Positions 7,476 to 16,031 of a stretch of DNA of 64,000 nucleotides are shown piece by piece. The notes beneath the pieces are model-generated. The model was not told the DNA's origin. It ran no database searches and saw nothing but the letters and a program-made list of their open reading frames with translations. The first letter of the stretch is position 1. Every line of letters starts with the position of its first letter. Source of the DNA: Spirochaetota bacterium (GTDB lineage: Bacteria; Spirochaetota; JAAYUW01; JAOAHJ01); the NCBI GenBank assembly GCA_026415295.1, contig JAOAHJ010000023.1, positions 1-64,000 of the forward strand, given 5' to 3'. Position numbers and translations under genes: made by a program.

Positions 7476-10211
7476 TTATTTATATTTATCAATTTTAACA
7501 ACTTTATATTTCTTTCTATCCTGTTCATTTATAAATGTTTCATTAATTTTTTTATTTAGTAAAGATTGACCTAAAGCAGTTTCATAAGAAATAATATTTT
7601 TAGATAAGTCCACATCCCATTTGCCCAGAATAGTATAAACAATCTCTTTATTTTCATCTAAATTTAAAAGAGTAACTTTTGTTCCAATAGAAATCTTAGA
7701 AGTATCTATATTATTAAAATCTATTTCTCTCGCTTTATTCAAATCTTCTTGTATTGTCGCTGCTTCTTCATTCAATTCTTGTAATCTTTCCCTCGCTGCT
7801 ATATATTCTGCATTTTCTCTTAAATCACCTTTCTCTTTAGCTTGCATCATTTCGTTATTTGTTCTTGGAATTTCAACTTGAATAAGATTTTGCAAGTATC
7901 TTTGTTTCTCAATTATAGATTCTCTTGTAACGAAAAAGATATTTTCCTTTTCTTCCTTTTCTTCTTCTAGCCCAAGTTCTTTAATATATTCTGTAAAATA
8001 CTTAGATAAAATAATTTTAAACTCTACTATATGCTCTGCTTTCATATCTTTAATTCTAAAGAATAATTTAGGAATCTTTTTTAATGTATCAATATTCTTT
8101 TTTTCAGTATATATTTTTTCAAGTTCTCCATCTTTAAATAAAATTTCAATTATAGAATTATATATCTTTCTATTTGCAACTGTATTTATCTTTTGAATTA
8201 AAGCTTTGTTAATATTATCAAGTAAATTTACAAGAAGAAGGATAATTTCCTCTTTATTTATATCAAAACCAACTGATAAATCTTTAAAAAATAAATTCTT
8301 ACAATACCATATAAATAAATCTGGATTTTCTCTATAATTTTTTAAAACATCTTTTATTATTTCATTGATAGCTGATTTCTCTTCCTTAAAAATTAAGAAG
8401 TTTAATGCATATTTTGAACCATATTTTTTAAGATAATTTATAAAAATATTCTTCCAATCAGAAACATATCTGTAAATATTGTCTAAATAGATCTTTTCAA
8501 GATAAGGATCAGAAATACTAAAATAAAATTTATTATTAGCTTTTAATTGTTCAAACAATTCTTCAATAGAAAAAGGAAAATTTATATTCAAATCTGGATA
8601 CATTTTTTTTAAATCTTTAAGTATTAAATATGCAATAACAAAATTTTGTGATACTTCTAAATCTGCACTTATTAATTTATTTAAATAACCTATCATAAAA
8701 GAAAAATTTTCAGAATTTAAGTCCCCACCACTATCAATAAATTTTTTGAGCACTTTTGCTTTATCAAATATATCTGATGTTGATTTAAACTCTTCCAATA
8801 TAGAATCTTCAAAAGAAACAGGTTTATCTCTTAAAAAATATTCATTGTTTTTATCAAAAGATTTTGTAAATAATGGGTCATTTTTTAATATTTCTTTTGC
8901 TCTTTCCCATAAACTATTCCAGTTTTTTTCTTCTATGATATTATTCTTAATTAGATATTTTTTAATATCTTGAGAAGTACCTTTCCCTCCAATTGATTTT
9001 AGTGTTCTTTTAATAACCTCTCCAGGGTTATTTTTAATTAATTCATTGAGCTCATTCTCTTTCACCTTCTTCATAACTGAAAGATCATCTGAAGGAAGAA
9101 TAACTAAAGATTTTATAGCCATATCTATATCCATTTGATGATCCTTCTTTATATCAAAATCTATAACTAAAAAATTATTTTTAATATCTTTAATATATCC
9201 AACACCAAGTTTTGAATGAAAAACAAAATTGCTTTTGTCAAAAGAGATATATTTCTCAAATATTTCAATTGCATCATAAAGATTTTTCCAAGTTTGATTT
9301 AATTGGCTCTTTTTTAAGCAATCTTCAAAATTGGAGTTATTAGTATAAATATTTCTATATGCATTAATAATCTTTTGCCTTAATTCAGTAGCTTTTATAT
9401 CTTTAAATTTTTGTGGTATATATTTATAAATAGTCTTAATAGTTTTTATAATAATGTCCCAGTTTTTTCCCTCTTCTGCTTTTAATATTAACCCTTCTCC
9501 TAATTTTAAAGCAAGACCACTGCCAATATTGATTATATTATTATTATTAGTAATAGTCATAGAGCCTATTTTTTCTAGATAATCAAAAAGAAAATCATTA
9601 TTTTTTTGACTACTCAATTCTACAATTTTATTCCAATAAGTTTCTATTTCCGATATATTTTTATTTTTTATAAAATATTCAAGAATTTTCCTGTAATAAT
9701 AAATAGATTTTTCAATTATTTGTTTATCTTCAAAGTACTTTGCTAGCCTTCTTGTAGTTTTTATCTCTGAATAATCAAGTTTAGCAAGCTTTTCAAGATA
9801 AGGAATAATTTTATCTTCACTTTCTTTTTCCAACTCAAGTATATTTATATATTCAGTTAGAAGATTTTTTGATGATCCATATTCTAAAAATTTTTCACAT
9901 AAAAATTTAGCAATATTATTTTTTTTATTTTCTTTAAATATTGAAATTAATTTTTCACAATTAGAAAAGTCATTAAATCCAGTTTTTAGATATAATATTT
10001 GAGATATATATAAAGAAATAATAGAATTTGGAAAAACTTTTAGAGAATTTTCACAAATATCCATAGCTTCATCAAGCTTATCTTCTTTTATAATTCTATC
10101 AATTAAATCATCATACTTTAAAAAAGTATTTGTTGTTATTTCAGAAATTGAAGTTCTAGCCCATTTTTCTTGTTTTATCAAATCACTCAAATTTTCTAAA
10201 ACATTAACCAT
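7476..10211 (-). CDS. greA: Giant GreA transcription elongation factor with long N-terminal repeat region
   Basis: 911 residues; ATG with AGGAG upstream. Seen: the last 155 residues (about 757-911) are a GreA module, with the coiled coil carrying GDLRENAEY (795-803; the Asp and Glu that act in RNA cleavage are present) and an FKBP-like C-terminal domain. The first 750 residues are helical and TPR-like, with a middle segment (GVGYIKDI... LPSDDLSV... GGKGTSQDIKK). Known: GreA rescues backtracked RNA polymerase by stimulating transcript cleavage. Ordinary GreA is about 158 residues; Borrelia and Treponema have versions near 900 residues. It is 12 bases downstream of the TPR gene at 10224 and probably co-transcribed. 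Confidence 0.9.
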   Translation of the reverse strand: MVNVLENLSDLIKQEKWARTSISEITTNTFLKYDDLIDRIIKEDKLDEAMDICENSLKVFPNSIISLYISQILYLKTGFNDFSNCEKLISIFKENKKNNIAKFLCEKFLEYGSSKNLLTEYINILELEKESEDKIIPYLEKLAKLDYSEIKTTRRLAKYFEDKQIIEKSIYYYRKILEYFIKNKNISEIETYWNKIVELSSQKNNDFLFDYLEKIGSMTITNNNNIINIGSGLALKLGEGLILKAEEGKNWDIIIKTIKTIYKYIPQKFKDIKATELRQKIINAYRNIYTNNSNFEDCLKKSQLNQTWKNLYDAIEIFEKYISFDKSNFVFHSKLGVGYIKDIKNNFLVIDFDIKKDHQMDIDMAIKSLVILPSDDLSVMKKVKENELNELIKNNPGEVIKRTLKSIGGKGTSQDIKKYLIKNNIIEEKNWNSLWERAKEILKNDPLFTKSFDKNNEYFLRDKPVSFEDSILEEFKSTSDIFDKAKVLKKFIDSGGDLNSENFSFMIGYLNKLISADLEVSQNFVIAYLILKDLKKMYPDLNINFPFSIEELFEQLKANNKFYFSISDPYLEKIYLDNIYRYVSDWKNIFINYLKKYGSKYALNFLIFKEEKSAINEIIKDVLKNYRENPDLFIWYCKNLFFKDLSVGFDINKEEIILLLVNLLDNINKALIQKINTVANRKIYNSIIEILFKDGELEKIYTEKKNIDTLKKIPKLFFRIKDMKAEHIVEFKIILSKYFTEYIKELGLEEEKEEKENIFFVTRESIIEKQRYLQNLIQVEIPRTNNEMMQAKEKGDLRENAEYIAARERLQELNEEAATIQEDLNKAREIDFNNIDTSKISIGTKVTLLNLDENKEIVYTILGKWDVDLSKNIISYETALGQSLLNKKINETFINEQDRKKYKVVKIDKYK

Positions 10212-10223
10212 TTTTTGCTCCTG

Positions 10224-11153
10224 TTAACTAAAAATAGCTTTAATTTTATCATATATTATAGAATCTATATTTTTTATTTTATTAAAATATTGGTCTACTT
10301 TATTTAAATCATTTTCCTGGTAAATATAATACTCAATTAAAATTATATAGTTTTTAATTAAAAATGATTTTACTATATCATTTTGCTTTTGATCATCATA
10401 AAAATATCTTTCTAATGATACAATATTACTTTTTATTTTCTCAATTTCTTCCTTTTTCATTTCTCTTATTAAGTTAAAAAAACCATCAATATAACCATAA
10501 ACTGGAATCCAATAATTAACAGCATGCTCTGGGATTTTATCTTTTACTATTTTGTCAATAATTTCAAATATTTTATCACACGAAATATCATCTAACTGTA
10601 AATTGTAATAATTTTCAAAAAAAAATAGCTCTTTAAAAAGTAATTTTGAATAATTAAGTTCACCCTTTAAATAATAAACATCAGCAAGATATAATAAAAC
10701 TTGGGGGTCATGATTTAAGCTATATGTGTATTTTAAGATTTTAATAGCTTCATCAAAGTTTCCAAGTTCTTTATAACATATATATATCTTTATTAAAAGA
10801 TCTATATTATTATCCCTAAACTCTCCCTCCTCTCTAGCTTTTAGAAAAGATTCAAGAGCTGATTTATGTACATAATAAGAAACAGACTCAAACTCAACAA
10901 GTTTTAATACATTACATTTATCAATATATGAACAAAAATTTTTCCACTCTTTTAATAAATATAATCCTTTTTCATATGGATCCTTTATTTTATTAATATA
11001 ATCCGTTCTATTTATCCAATATTTAATGATCTTATGTTGTACAACAATATTCTCAAAATTATTTTCTTCTTTTATAATTGCATCTATAAGATTATAAGCC
11101 TCTCTAAAATTACCATCTCTCAAATATTCATTTATTATTTTACTATCAGACAT
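10224..11153 (-). CDS. TPR-repeat protein upstream of greA, function unknown
   Basis: 309 residues, no signal peptide or membrane segment, so probably cytoplasmic. Seen: helical repeats, clearest around 130-180 where NFDEAIKILKYTYSLNHDP and a following YLADVYYLKGELNYSK look like two TPR units; the N-terminus (NFREAYNLIDAIIKEE) looks like another. I do not recognise a named family. The 12-base gap to greA suggests one operon, and both proteins share a repeat-helix character, so a role as partner of the GreA N-terminal region is possible but only inferred. The ATG has no clear ribosome site. Confidence 0.6.
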   Translation of the reverse strand: MSDSKIINEYLRDGNFREAYNLIDAIIKEENNFENIVVQHKIIKYWINRTDYINKIKDPYEKGLYLLKEWKNFCSYIDKCNVLKLVEFESVSYYVHKSALESFLKAREEGEFRDNNIDLLIKIYICYKELGNFDEAIKILKYTYSLNHDPQVLLYLADVYYLKGELNYSKLLFKELFFFENYYNLQLDDISCDKIFEIIDKIVKDKIPEHAVNYWIPVYGYIDGFFNLIREMKKEEIEKIKSNIVSLERYFYDDQKQNDIVKSFLIKNYIILIEYYIYQENDLNKVDQYFNKIKNIDSIIYDKIKAIFS

Positions 11154-11193
11154 CTTAAACTAATAGATAAAATTTTTACAAAAAGAAAATAAA

Positions 11194-12045
11194 CTAATTT
11201 TTAATTTTGTCAATAATTATAATTATTCTTGATTCATAAAAAATATTCAAATTTTCTGGATTTCCTATCAACATTTCAATTGATTTATTTGATAAAATAA
11301 GATCAGTGTTATTTATTCCATAAGAATCTAGGGCACTTATAAAAAAGGGATTTTCTCCTATTAATTCAATAAAATTTTTCAATGCTTTATGATCATATAT
11401 ATATGTAATGTAACCAAATTTAGTTATAAAATTCCATTTAACATTATCAAAACTAAAAAATACTTCCCTATCTTCATTTAATAGCTTCGATTTTAATGAA
11501 GGTTTTAAATTATAACCTCTTGCATCTATAACAAGGCCTGTAAATTTTGTTGTATGAATAAAGCTACTCTTATTCCTTATTTGAACAAAATAATCTCTCT
11601 TTAAGTTTAATGCTTCGTAAATAGAATAATCTTTTAATAAAAAAGGAAGTTGAAAATTTACTGCTCTATAATCATCTTTAGAAATGATATTAGATTTTTT
11701 AGAATAATGAACATATTTATTTATATTTATCTGTAAGTCAGGGTCAATTTTTATCAAATCCAATATATTATATCTTGAATCATATATTTGATAAACAATT
11801 AAATTAAATAAATTCTTAAATCCTTCTTCTATGGCTTTCTGGGTTGTTATTAATTCATTTGATGCAAAATTCAAAATATTTTTATCAAAGTAAGCTGCGC
11901 CTGTTGATTCGTAATATTTATATGTCCAATTTATATTACCATTTTTTGATTCCTCAATAACTTCATAATTTTCAAATCCAACTATACTATTAAATATAAT
12001 TATGCTTAGTAACAATATTTTTAGTAAATATATTTTAATTCTCAT
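11194..12045 (-). CDS. Secreted protein with an LPP20/FlgO-like segment
   Basis: 283 residues from the ATG at 12045. A longer frame begins with TTG at 12066, but the ATG places a signal peptide (MRIKIYLLKILLLSIIIF) at the very start, so I prefer it. Seen: after the signal, a mid-protein GLVIDARG block followed by PSLKSKLLNEDREVFF. I associate this block with periplasmic or outer-membrane-linked proteins of the LPP20/FlgO/FlgP type. Seven other residues before the ATG add only charged sequence. Next gene downstream is the TPR protein (40-base gap). Function unknown; the family link is a recognition from memory. Confidence 0.55.
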   Translation of the reverse strand: MRIKIYLLKILLLSIIIFNSIVGFENYEVIEESKNGNINWTYKYYESTGAAYFDKNILNFASNELITTQKAIEEGFKNLFNLIVYQIYDSRYNILDLIKIDPDLQININKYVHYSKKSNIISKDDYRAVNFQLPFLLKDYSIYEALNLKRDYFVQIRNKSSFIHTTKFTGLVIDARGYNLKPSLKSKLLNEDREVFFSFDNVKWNFITKFGYITYIYDHKALKNFIELIGENPFFISALDSYGINNTDLILSNKSIEMLIGNPENLNIFYESRIIIIIDKIKN

Positions 12046-12159
12046 AACTACTTTAATTTTCGACAAATATTTAAAAATAAAAGTTTTAATAAATAGAAAA
12101 GAGAATTATTTTTAAAAATATTTTTATTTTATTACCATAATAGTAATTTAATTTATTTA

Positions 12160-12187
12160 TTGACTAATTTTATTATAAATATATTAT
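12160..12187 (+). promoter_or_regulatory. Candidate sigma-70 promoter for the phosphoglycerate dehydrogenase gene
   Basis: TTGACT at 12160-12165 and TATTAT at 12182-12187 are separated by 16 bases. A start near 12194 gives a short leader containing the ribosome site AGGGGG at 12205-12210 before the ATG at 12218. Both boxes differ from consensus at one position each. Confidence 0.6.
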
Positions 12188-12217
12188 TTATATGTAATAT
12201 TATTAGGGGGACAATAT

Positions 12218-13138
12218 ATGAAAAAAATTTTATTAGCAACTGAAAAACCTTTTGCTAAAGTTGCAGTAGATACTATTAAGGATATTTTTAAAAAGGCTAA
12301 TTATGAATTAATACTTTTAGAAAATTATAAATCTAAAGAAGAATTTCTTAAAGATGTAGAAAATGTTGATGGATTAATTGTAAGAAGTGATATTGTTGAT
12401 AAAGAGGTAATAGAAAAAGCTAGAAACCTTAAAATAATTATCAGAGCAGGGGCAGGTTACGATAATATAGACCTTTCTGAAGCAACATCTAAAAATATAA
12501 TAGTTATGAATACTCCTGGCCAGAATTCTAATGCTGTTGCTGAACTTGTTTTCGGACTTTTAATAACTTTAATAAGAAAAAAATATTCAGGAAAATCAGG
12601 ATTCGAACTTAGAGGTAAAAATATTGGAATACATGCTTATGGAAATGTTGGTAAATATGTAAATTTAATTGCTAAAGGTTTTGGAATGAAAGTTTACGCA
12701 TTTGATCCATTCGCTGATGAGAATAAAATGAAAGAAGATGGAGTTATTAAAGTTAACAATGCTCAAGATTTATATAAAAATTGTTCAATTATCTCTCTCC
12801 ATTTACCCAAAACAAAAGAAACTATTAAATCAATTAACTATGATTTATTTAAATTAATGCCAGAAAATGCTGTTTTAATAAACACTGCTAGAACTGAAAT
12901 AATTAATGAAGATGATTTAATAAAAATTATGGAAGAAAGAAAAGATTTCTATTATGGAGCTGATGTTGAACCAGAAAAAAAACAAATATTCTTAGAAAAA
13001 TTTGGTGATAGAGTTTTATTCACTGAAAAAAAAATGGGAGCACAAACAGAAGAAGCAAATATTAATGCTGGAATAGCTGCAGCAAATCAAATGGTTGATT
13101 ACTTTGAAAAAGGAATTACAAAATTTAAAGTTAATTAA
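12218..13138 (+). CDS. serA: Short D-3-phosphoglycerate dehydrogenase, lysine-type active site
   Basis: 306 residues, AGGGGG ribosome site. Known: SerA oxidises 3-phosphoglycerate to 3-phosphohydroxypyruvate, the first step of serine synthesis. Seen: substrate domain (VDGLIVRSDIVD, RAGAGYDNID), NAD domain with GIHAYGNVGK (first glycine of the usual GxGxxG is Ala), catalytic Arg in INTAR and Glu in ADVEPE. The usual PHxGxxT catalytic His is Lys272 (KKMGAQT). No ACT or ASB regulatory domain. Known: short enzymes with Lys at this place occur in the Entamoeba/Bacteroides type, so the change need not mean loss of activity. Other 2-hydroxyacid dehydrogenase substrates remain possible. Confidence 0.8.
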   Translation: MKKILLATEKPFAKVAVDTIKDIFKKANYELILLENYKSKEEFLKDVENVDGLIVRSDIVDKEVIEKARNLKIIIRAGAGYDNIDLSEATSKNIIVMNTPGQNSNAVAELVFGLLITLIRKKYSGKSGFELRGKNIGIHAYGNVGKYVNLIAKGFGMKVYAFDPFADENKMKEDGVIKVNNAQDLYKNCSIISLHLPKTKETIKSINYDLFKLMPENAVLINTARTEIINEDDLIKIMEERKDFYYGADVEPEKKQIFLEKFGDRVLFTEKKMGAQTEEANINAGIAAANQMVDYFEKGITKFKVN

Positions 13139-13201
13139 AAACTCAATTAATAAATACGATACTTAAATATAAATATAATTTATCAATTTTGTTTTTATTT
13201 A

Positions 13202-13588
13202 ATGAAAATTAAATTTAAATTTATTTTTATCTTAATTTTAATTCTTTTACCTTTATTATTTTTCAGTTTGTTTTTATTAAAAATTAATTTAAATGAAATT
13301 TTTTATAAAAATATTAATAATAACAATAACAATTTAGATAATATTTTTATTTATAATGAAAAAGATTATGAAGATTATATAAACTATAAAAAACAAGATA
13401 ATTTTAAAACCCTTCTTAATATTGATAAATTTAATATTTATATTATTAAATGGGGAGATACACTTCTAAAAATTAAAAGGAAATTTAAACTTTCAAATAG
13501 TGAATATAAAAAACTAATAGAAATAAATAATATAAAAAATGAAAATTTAATAATTTCTGGACAGAAACTTAAAATACCACAAAAATAA
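13202..13588 (+). CDS. Membrane-anchored LysM-domain protein
   Basis: 128 residues. Seen: an uncleaved-looking N-terminal membrane segment (about 6-28), an Asn-rich stretch (NINNNNNN) as spacer, then one LysM domain at about 79-126 (YIIKWGDTLLKIKRKF ... LIISGQKLKIP). Known: LysM binds N-acetylglucosamine polymers, mostly peptidoglycan. It lies 63 bases after serA on the same strand. No catalytic domain is attached, so it may tether something to the cell wall or act as an accessory to an amidase encoded elsewhere. No clear ribosome site was seen before the ATG. Confidence 0.75.
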   Translation: MKIKFKFIFILILILLPLLFFSLFLLKINLNEIFYKNINNNNNNLDNIFIYNEKDYEDYINYKKQDNFKTLLNIDKFNIYIIKWGDTLLKIKRKFKLSNSEYKKLIEINNIKNENLIISGQKLKIPQK

Positions 13589-13629
13589 ATTCAAATCATT
13601 AATTTATTTAAATAAATTCTAAAATCTTC

Positions 13630-14613
13630 TCATTCTATAAACGAACATATATATGATTCAAAAATATTCTTTATCAATTCATCATAATATATTCTTTTTA
13701 AATAATTTATATAAATAAGAAAAGATAAAAGCTTATACATCCTATTTAAACCAAAACTATTTATTTTTTCTATATCATATTTTATTCTAAATCTATTATA
13801 ATTAATACCAATCTTATTAAGATATTCAATTAAGTTCTCTTCTTTATTTCTCTCTTTTATAATAAATTCCCCGACAACTATTAATCTTTTTACATCATTA
13901 ATCAGATAGTAAAATAAATTATAAAAACCATCTATATTAGATGCAATATTAAAATATAAATTAAAAAATTGGACTTTTTTTTTCTTGTAAAGAAAATCAA
14001 CTAATTGATAAATATAAATTTCTCCAGATAAATAAAGAAATTTATTTATTATATCTTTAGTTACACTTCTTATGTTATTTTCCAAACAATATATTTTTAT
14101 ATTTTGTAATATGACACCTAATTCAACTGTATAATTTATAAAAAAAGTTAATATATATTCTACATTTTCATTTTCAATAAATAAATTATTTCTTTTAAAG
14201 TATCCTGATATTAATGAATTTAAATTTATATACTTAGGATATATTATATAAATAATATTTTTATCATTAACAATATCCTCATTGGTAAAATTTTCAGTAA
14301 AAAATATAAATTTATAATCATCCTCTACTTTATTTATAAGACTCAATATTTTCCTATCAGGGTTACCTTTAATAAAAAATATTTTTTTTAATTCAAATAT
14401 GTTTGTGCCAATTATTTTTTTGTCAAATTCTTTTTCAAATTCTTTCATATTGTTTTCTCTTAATATTTCAAACTCACCAGCAACCACTAAGTTTTCAATA
14501 ATACAATTTTCTATAAAATTTGATGAATTCTCTTTAAAGTCATTAAAGATAATTATTTTAGAATTTTTAATAAGTTCTTTTTTTTCTATAAATAACTGTT
14601 CTTCAACTATCAT
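13630..14613 (-). CDS. holA: Divergent DNA polymerase III delta subunit candidate
   Basis: 327 residues. Seen: no clear signature motif, but the three-part layout resembles HolA. It has an N-terminal region with alternating strands (IIFNDF, IIENLVVAGEF, FIFFTENF), then a helical block (VELGVILQNIKIYCLENNIRSVTK and IYIYQLVDFLYKKKK) matching the usual delta domain II, then an all-helical C-terminus with conserved-looking LINDVKRLIVV. Known: delta opens the beta clamp within the clamp loader and is highly divergent in sequence. It is last in the minus-strand run, 23 bases after the NtrC-like gene. An unrelated AAA+-like fold protein is the main alternative. Confidence 0.5.
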   Translation of the reverse strand: MIVEEQLFIEKKELIKNSKIIIFNDFKENSSNFIENCIIENLVVAGEFEILRENNMKEFEKEFDKKIIGTNIFELKKIFFIKGNPDRKILSLINKVEDDYKFIFFTENFTNEDIVNDKNIIYIIYPKYINLNSLISGYFKRNNLFIENENVEYILTFFINYTVELGVILQNIKIYCLENNIRSVTKDIINKFLYLSGEIYIYQLVDFLYKKKKVQFFNLYFNIASNIDGFYNLFYYLINDVKRLIVVGEFIIKERNKEENLIEYLNKIGINYNRFRIKYDIEKINSFGLNRMYKLLSFLIYINYLKRIYYDELIKNIFESYICSFIE

Positions 14614-14636
14614 AATTGAATTTTTTACTCCATTTT

Positions 14637-16025
14637 TTAATTGCTTTCCTCTTTTTCTATTTTAATATCAAGAATTTTGGCTTTTTTATATAAGCCAGTT
14701 CTATCTATTCCAAGTGATTTAGCAGCTAAAGAAACATTTCCATTAAACTTTTTTAACCTAGCAATAATAACCTTTCTCTCAATTTCTTTTTTTATTTCCT
14801 CAAGTGATTTTTCTGATTCTATTAAATCATCTATATCCACTATTTTATTGTTTCCTATTAAGCTCTTTACAAGAAAGACATCTACAATTTTAGATGTAGA
14901 AAAAATATTTACCCTCTCTATAAAATTTTTAAGTTCTCTAATATTTCCTGGCCAGTTATAATTTAATATAATATCTAATGCATCTTTTGAAAAATTTTCA
15001 AATCTTAATTCTCCTTTTTCCTTTAATTTATTTAAAAAATAATCTATAATTAATTTTATATCCTTTTTTCTTTCCCTTAATGGTGGTAAATAAATTGGAA
15101 TAACATTTAATCTATAGAAAAGATCTTCCCTAAAATTTCCATTTTTAATCTCTTTTTCAAGATCTTTATTAGTAGCAGAAATTATTCTTACATCAACCTC
15201 TATAGTTTCAAGTCCACCTATTCTTGCAAATCTTCCATCTTGGATAACTCTTAATAGTTTAACTTGGGTATCTAAACTCATGTCCCCGATTTCATCAAGA
15301 AAAAGAGTCCCTTTATCTGCCATTTCGAACTTTCCAATTTTCCTTTCATAAGCATTAGTAAAACTTCCTTTCTCATATCCAAATAATTCAGATTCTATTA
15401 AAGTAGGTGGTATTGCTGCACAATTAATCTCAACAAAATTCTTATCAAATCTATCAGAATTTAAATGAATGAGCCTTGCAACAAGCTCTTTCCCAGTACC
15501 ATTCTCTCCAAATATAATTACTTTTGAATCTGATTTAGCAACTATTTTAATTAATTCCTTTATTTTAATTATTGATTCATCTTCACCTATAAATTCATCA
15601 GGTAAAAATTTCTCCTCTTTTAACTTCTTGTAATCTTCTTTTAAACTTTTGAAATTTAAAACTTTATTTACTGTTGTAATTATATGATCATAATTTAGTG
15701 GTTTACTAATAAAATCAAAAGCGCCTAATTTTATAGCTTTTATAGCATTATCAATTGTTGCTTGTCCAGTTATAATTACCACTTCAATTTCTGGATACTT
15801 ATTTTTGATTTCTTTAAGAATATCAAGTCCATTCTCGTTTTTAAGAAATATATCTAAAAAAATAATACCAATTTTATGCAAAGAAATTAACTTCTCAAGC
15901 TCTGAATAATTTTTAGCAACGCAACAATTATATCCATCTGTATTTAAGATTTCATATAGCAAATTCCTGATATCTGGTTCATCGTCAACTATAGCAATAT
16001 AGAAATCACCTTTAAACTTTTTCAT
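14637..16025 (-). CDS. NtrC-family sigma-54-dependent response regulator
   Basis: 462 residues. Seen in order: a receiver domain with acidic pair D14/D15 and phospho-acceptor D58 (FLDIF), a central AAA+ domain with Walker A GENGTGKE (173-180) and Walker B LFLDEIGD (241-248), and a Fis-type C-terminal helix-turn-helix (NVSLAAKSLGIDRTGLYKK). The sigma-54-contacting GAFTGA loop reads GSFTNA (220-225). Known: these proteins hydrolyse ATP to open sigma-54 promoter complexes. The cognate kinase gene ends 6 bases before it, and rpoN lies about 5 kb upstream in the same gene run. Target genes are unknown. Confidence 0.93.
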   Translation of the reverse strand: MKKFKGDFYIAIVDDEPDIRNLLYEILNTDGYNCCVAKNYSELEKLISLHKIGIIFLDIFLKNENGLDILKEIKNKYPEIEVVIITGQATIDNAIKAIKLGAFDFISKPLNYDHIITTVNKVLNFKSLKEDYKKLKEEKFLPDEFIGEDESIIKIKELIKIVAKSDSKVIIFGENGTGKELVARLIHLNSDRFDKNFVEINCAAIPPTLIESELFGYEKGSFTNAYERKIGKFEMADKGTLFLDEIGDMSLDTQVKLLRVIQDGRFARIGGLETIEVDVRIISATNKDLEKEIKNGNFREDLFYRLNVIPIYLPPLRERKKDIKLIIDYFLNKLKEKGELRFENFSKDALDIILNYNWPGNIRELKNFIERVNIFSTSKIVDVFLVKSLIGNNKIVDIDDLIESEKSLEEIKKEIERKVIIARLKKFNGNVSLAAKSLGIDRTGLYKKAKILDIKIEKEESN

Positions 16026-16031
16026 AGAAAA

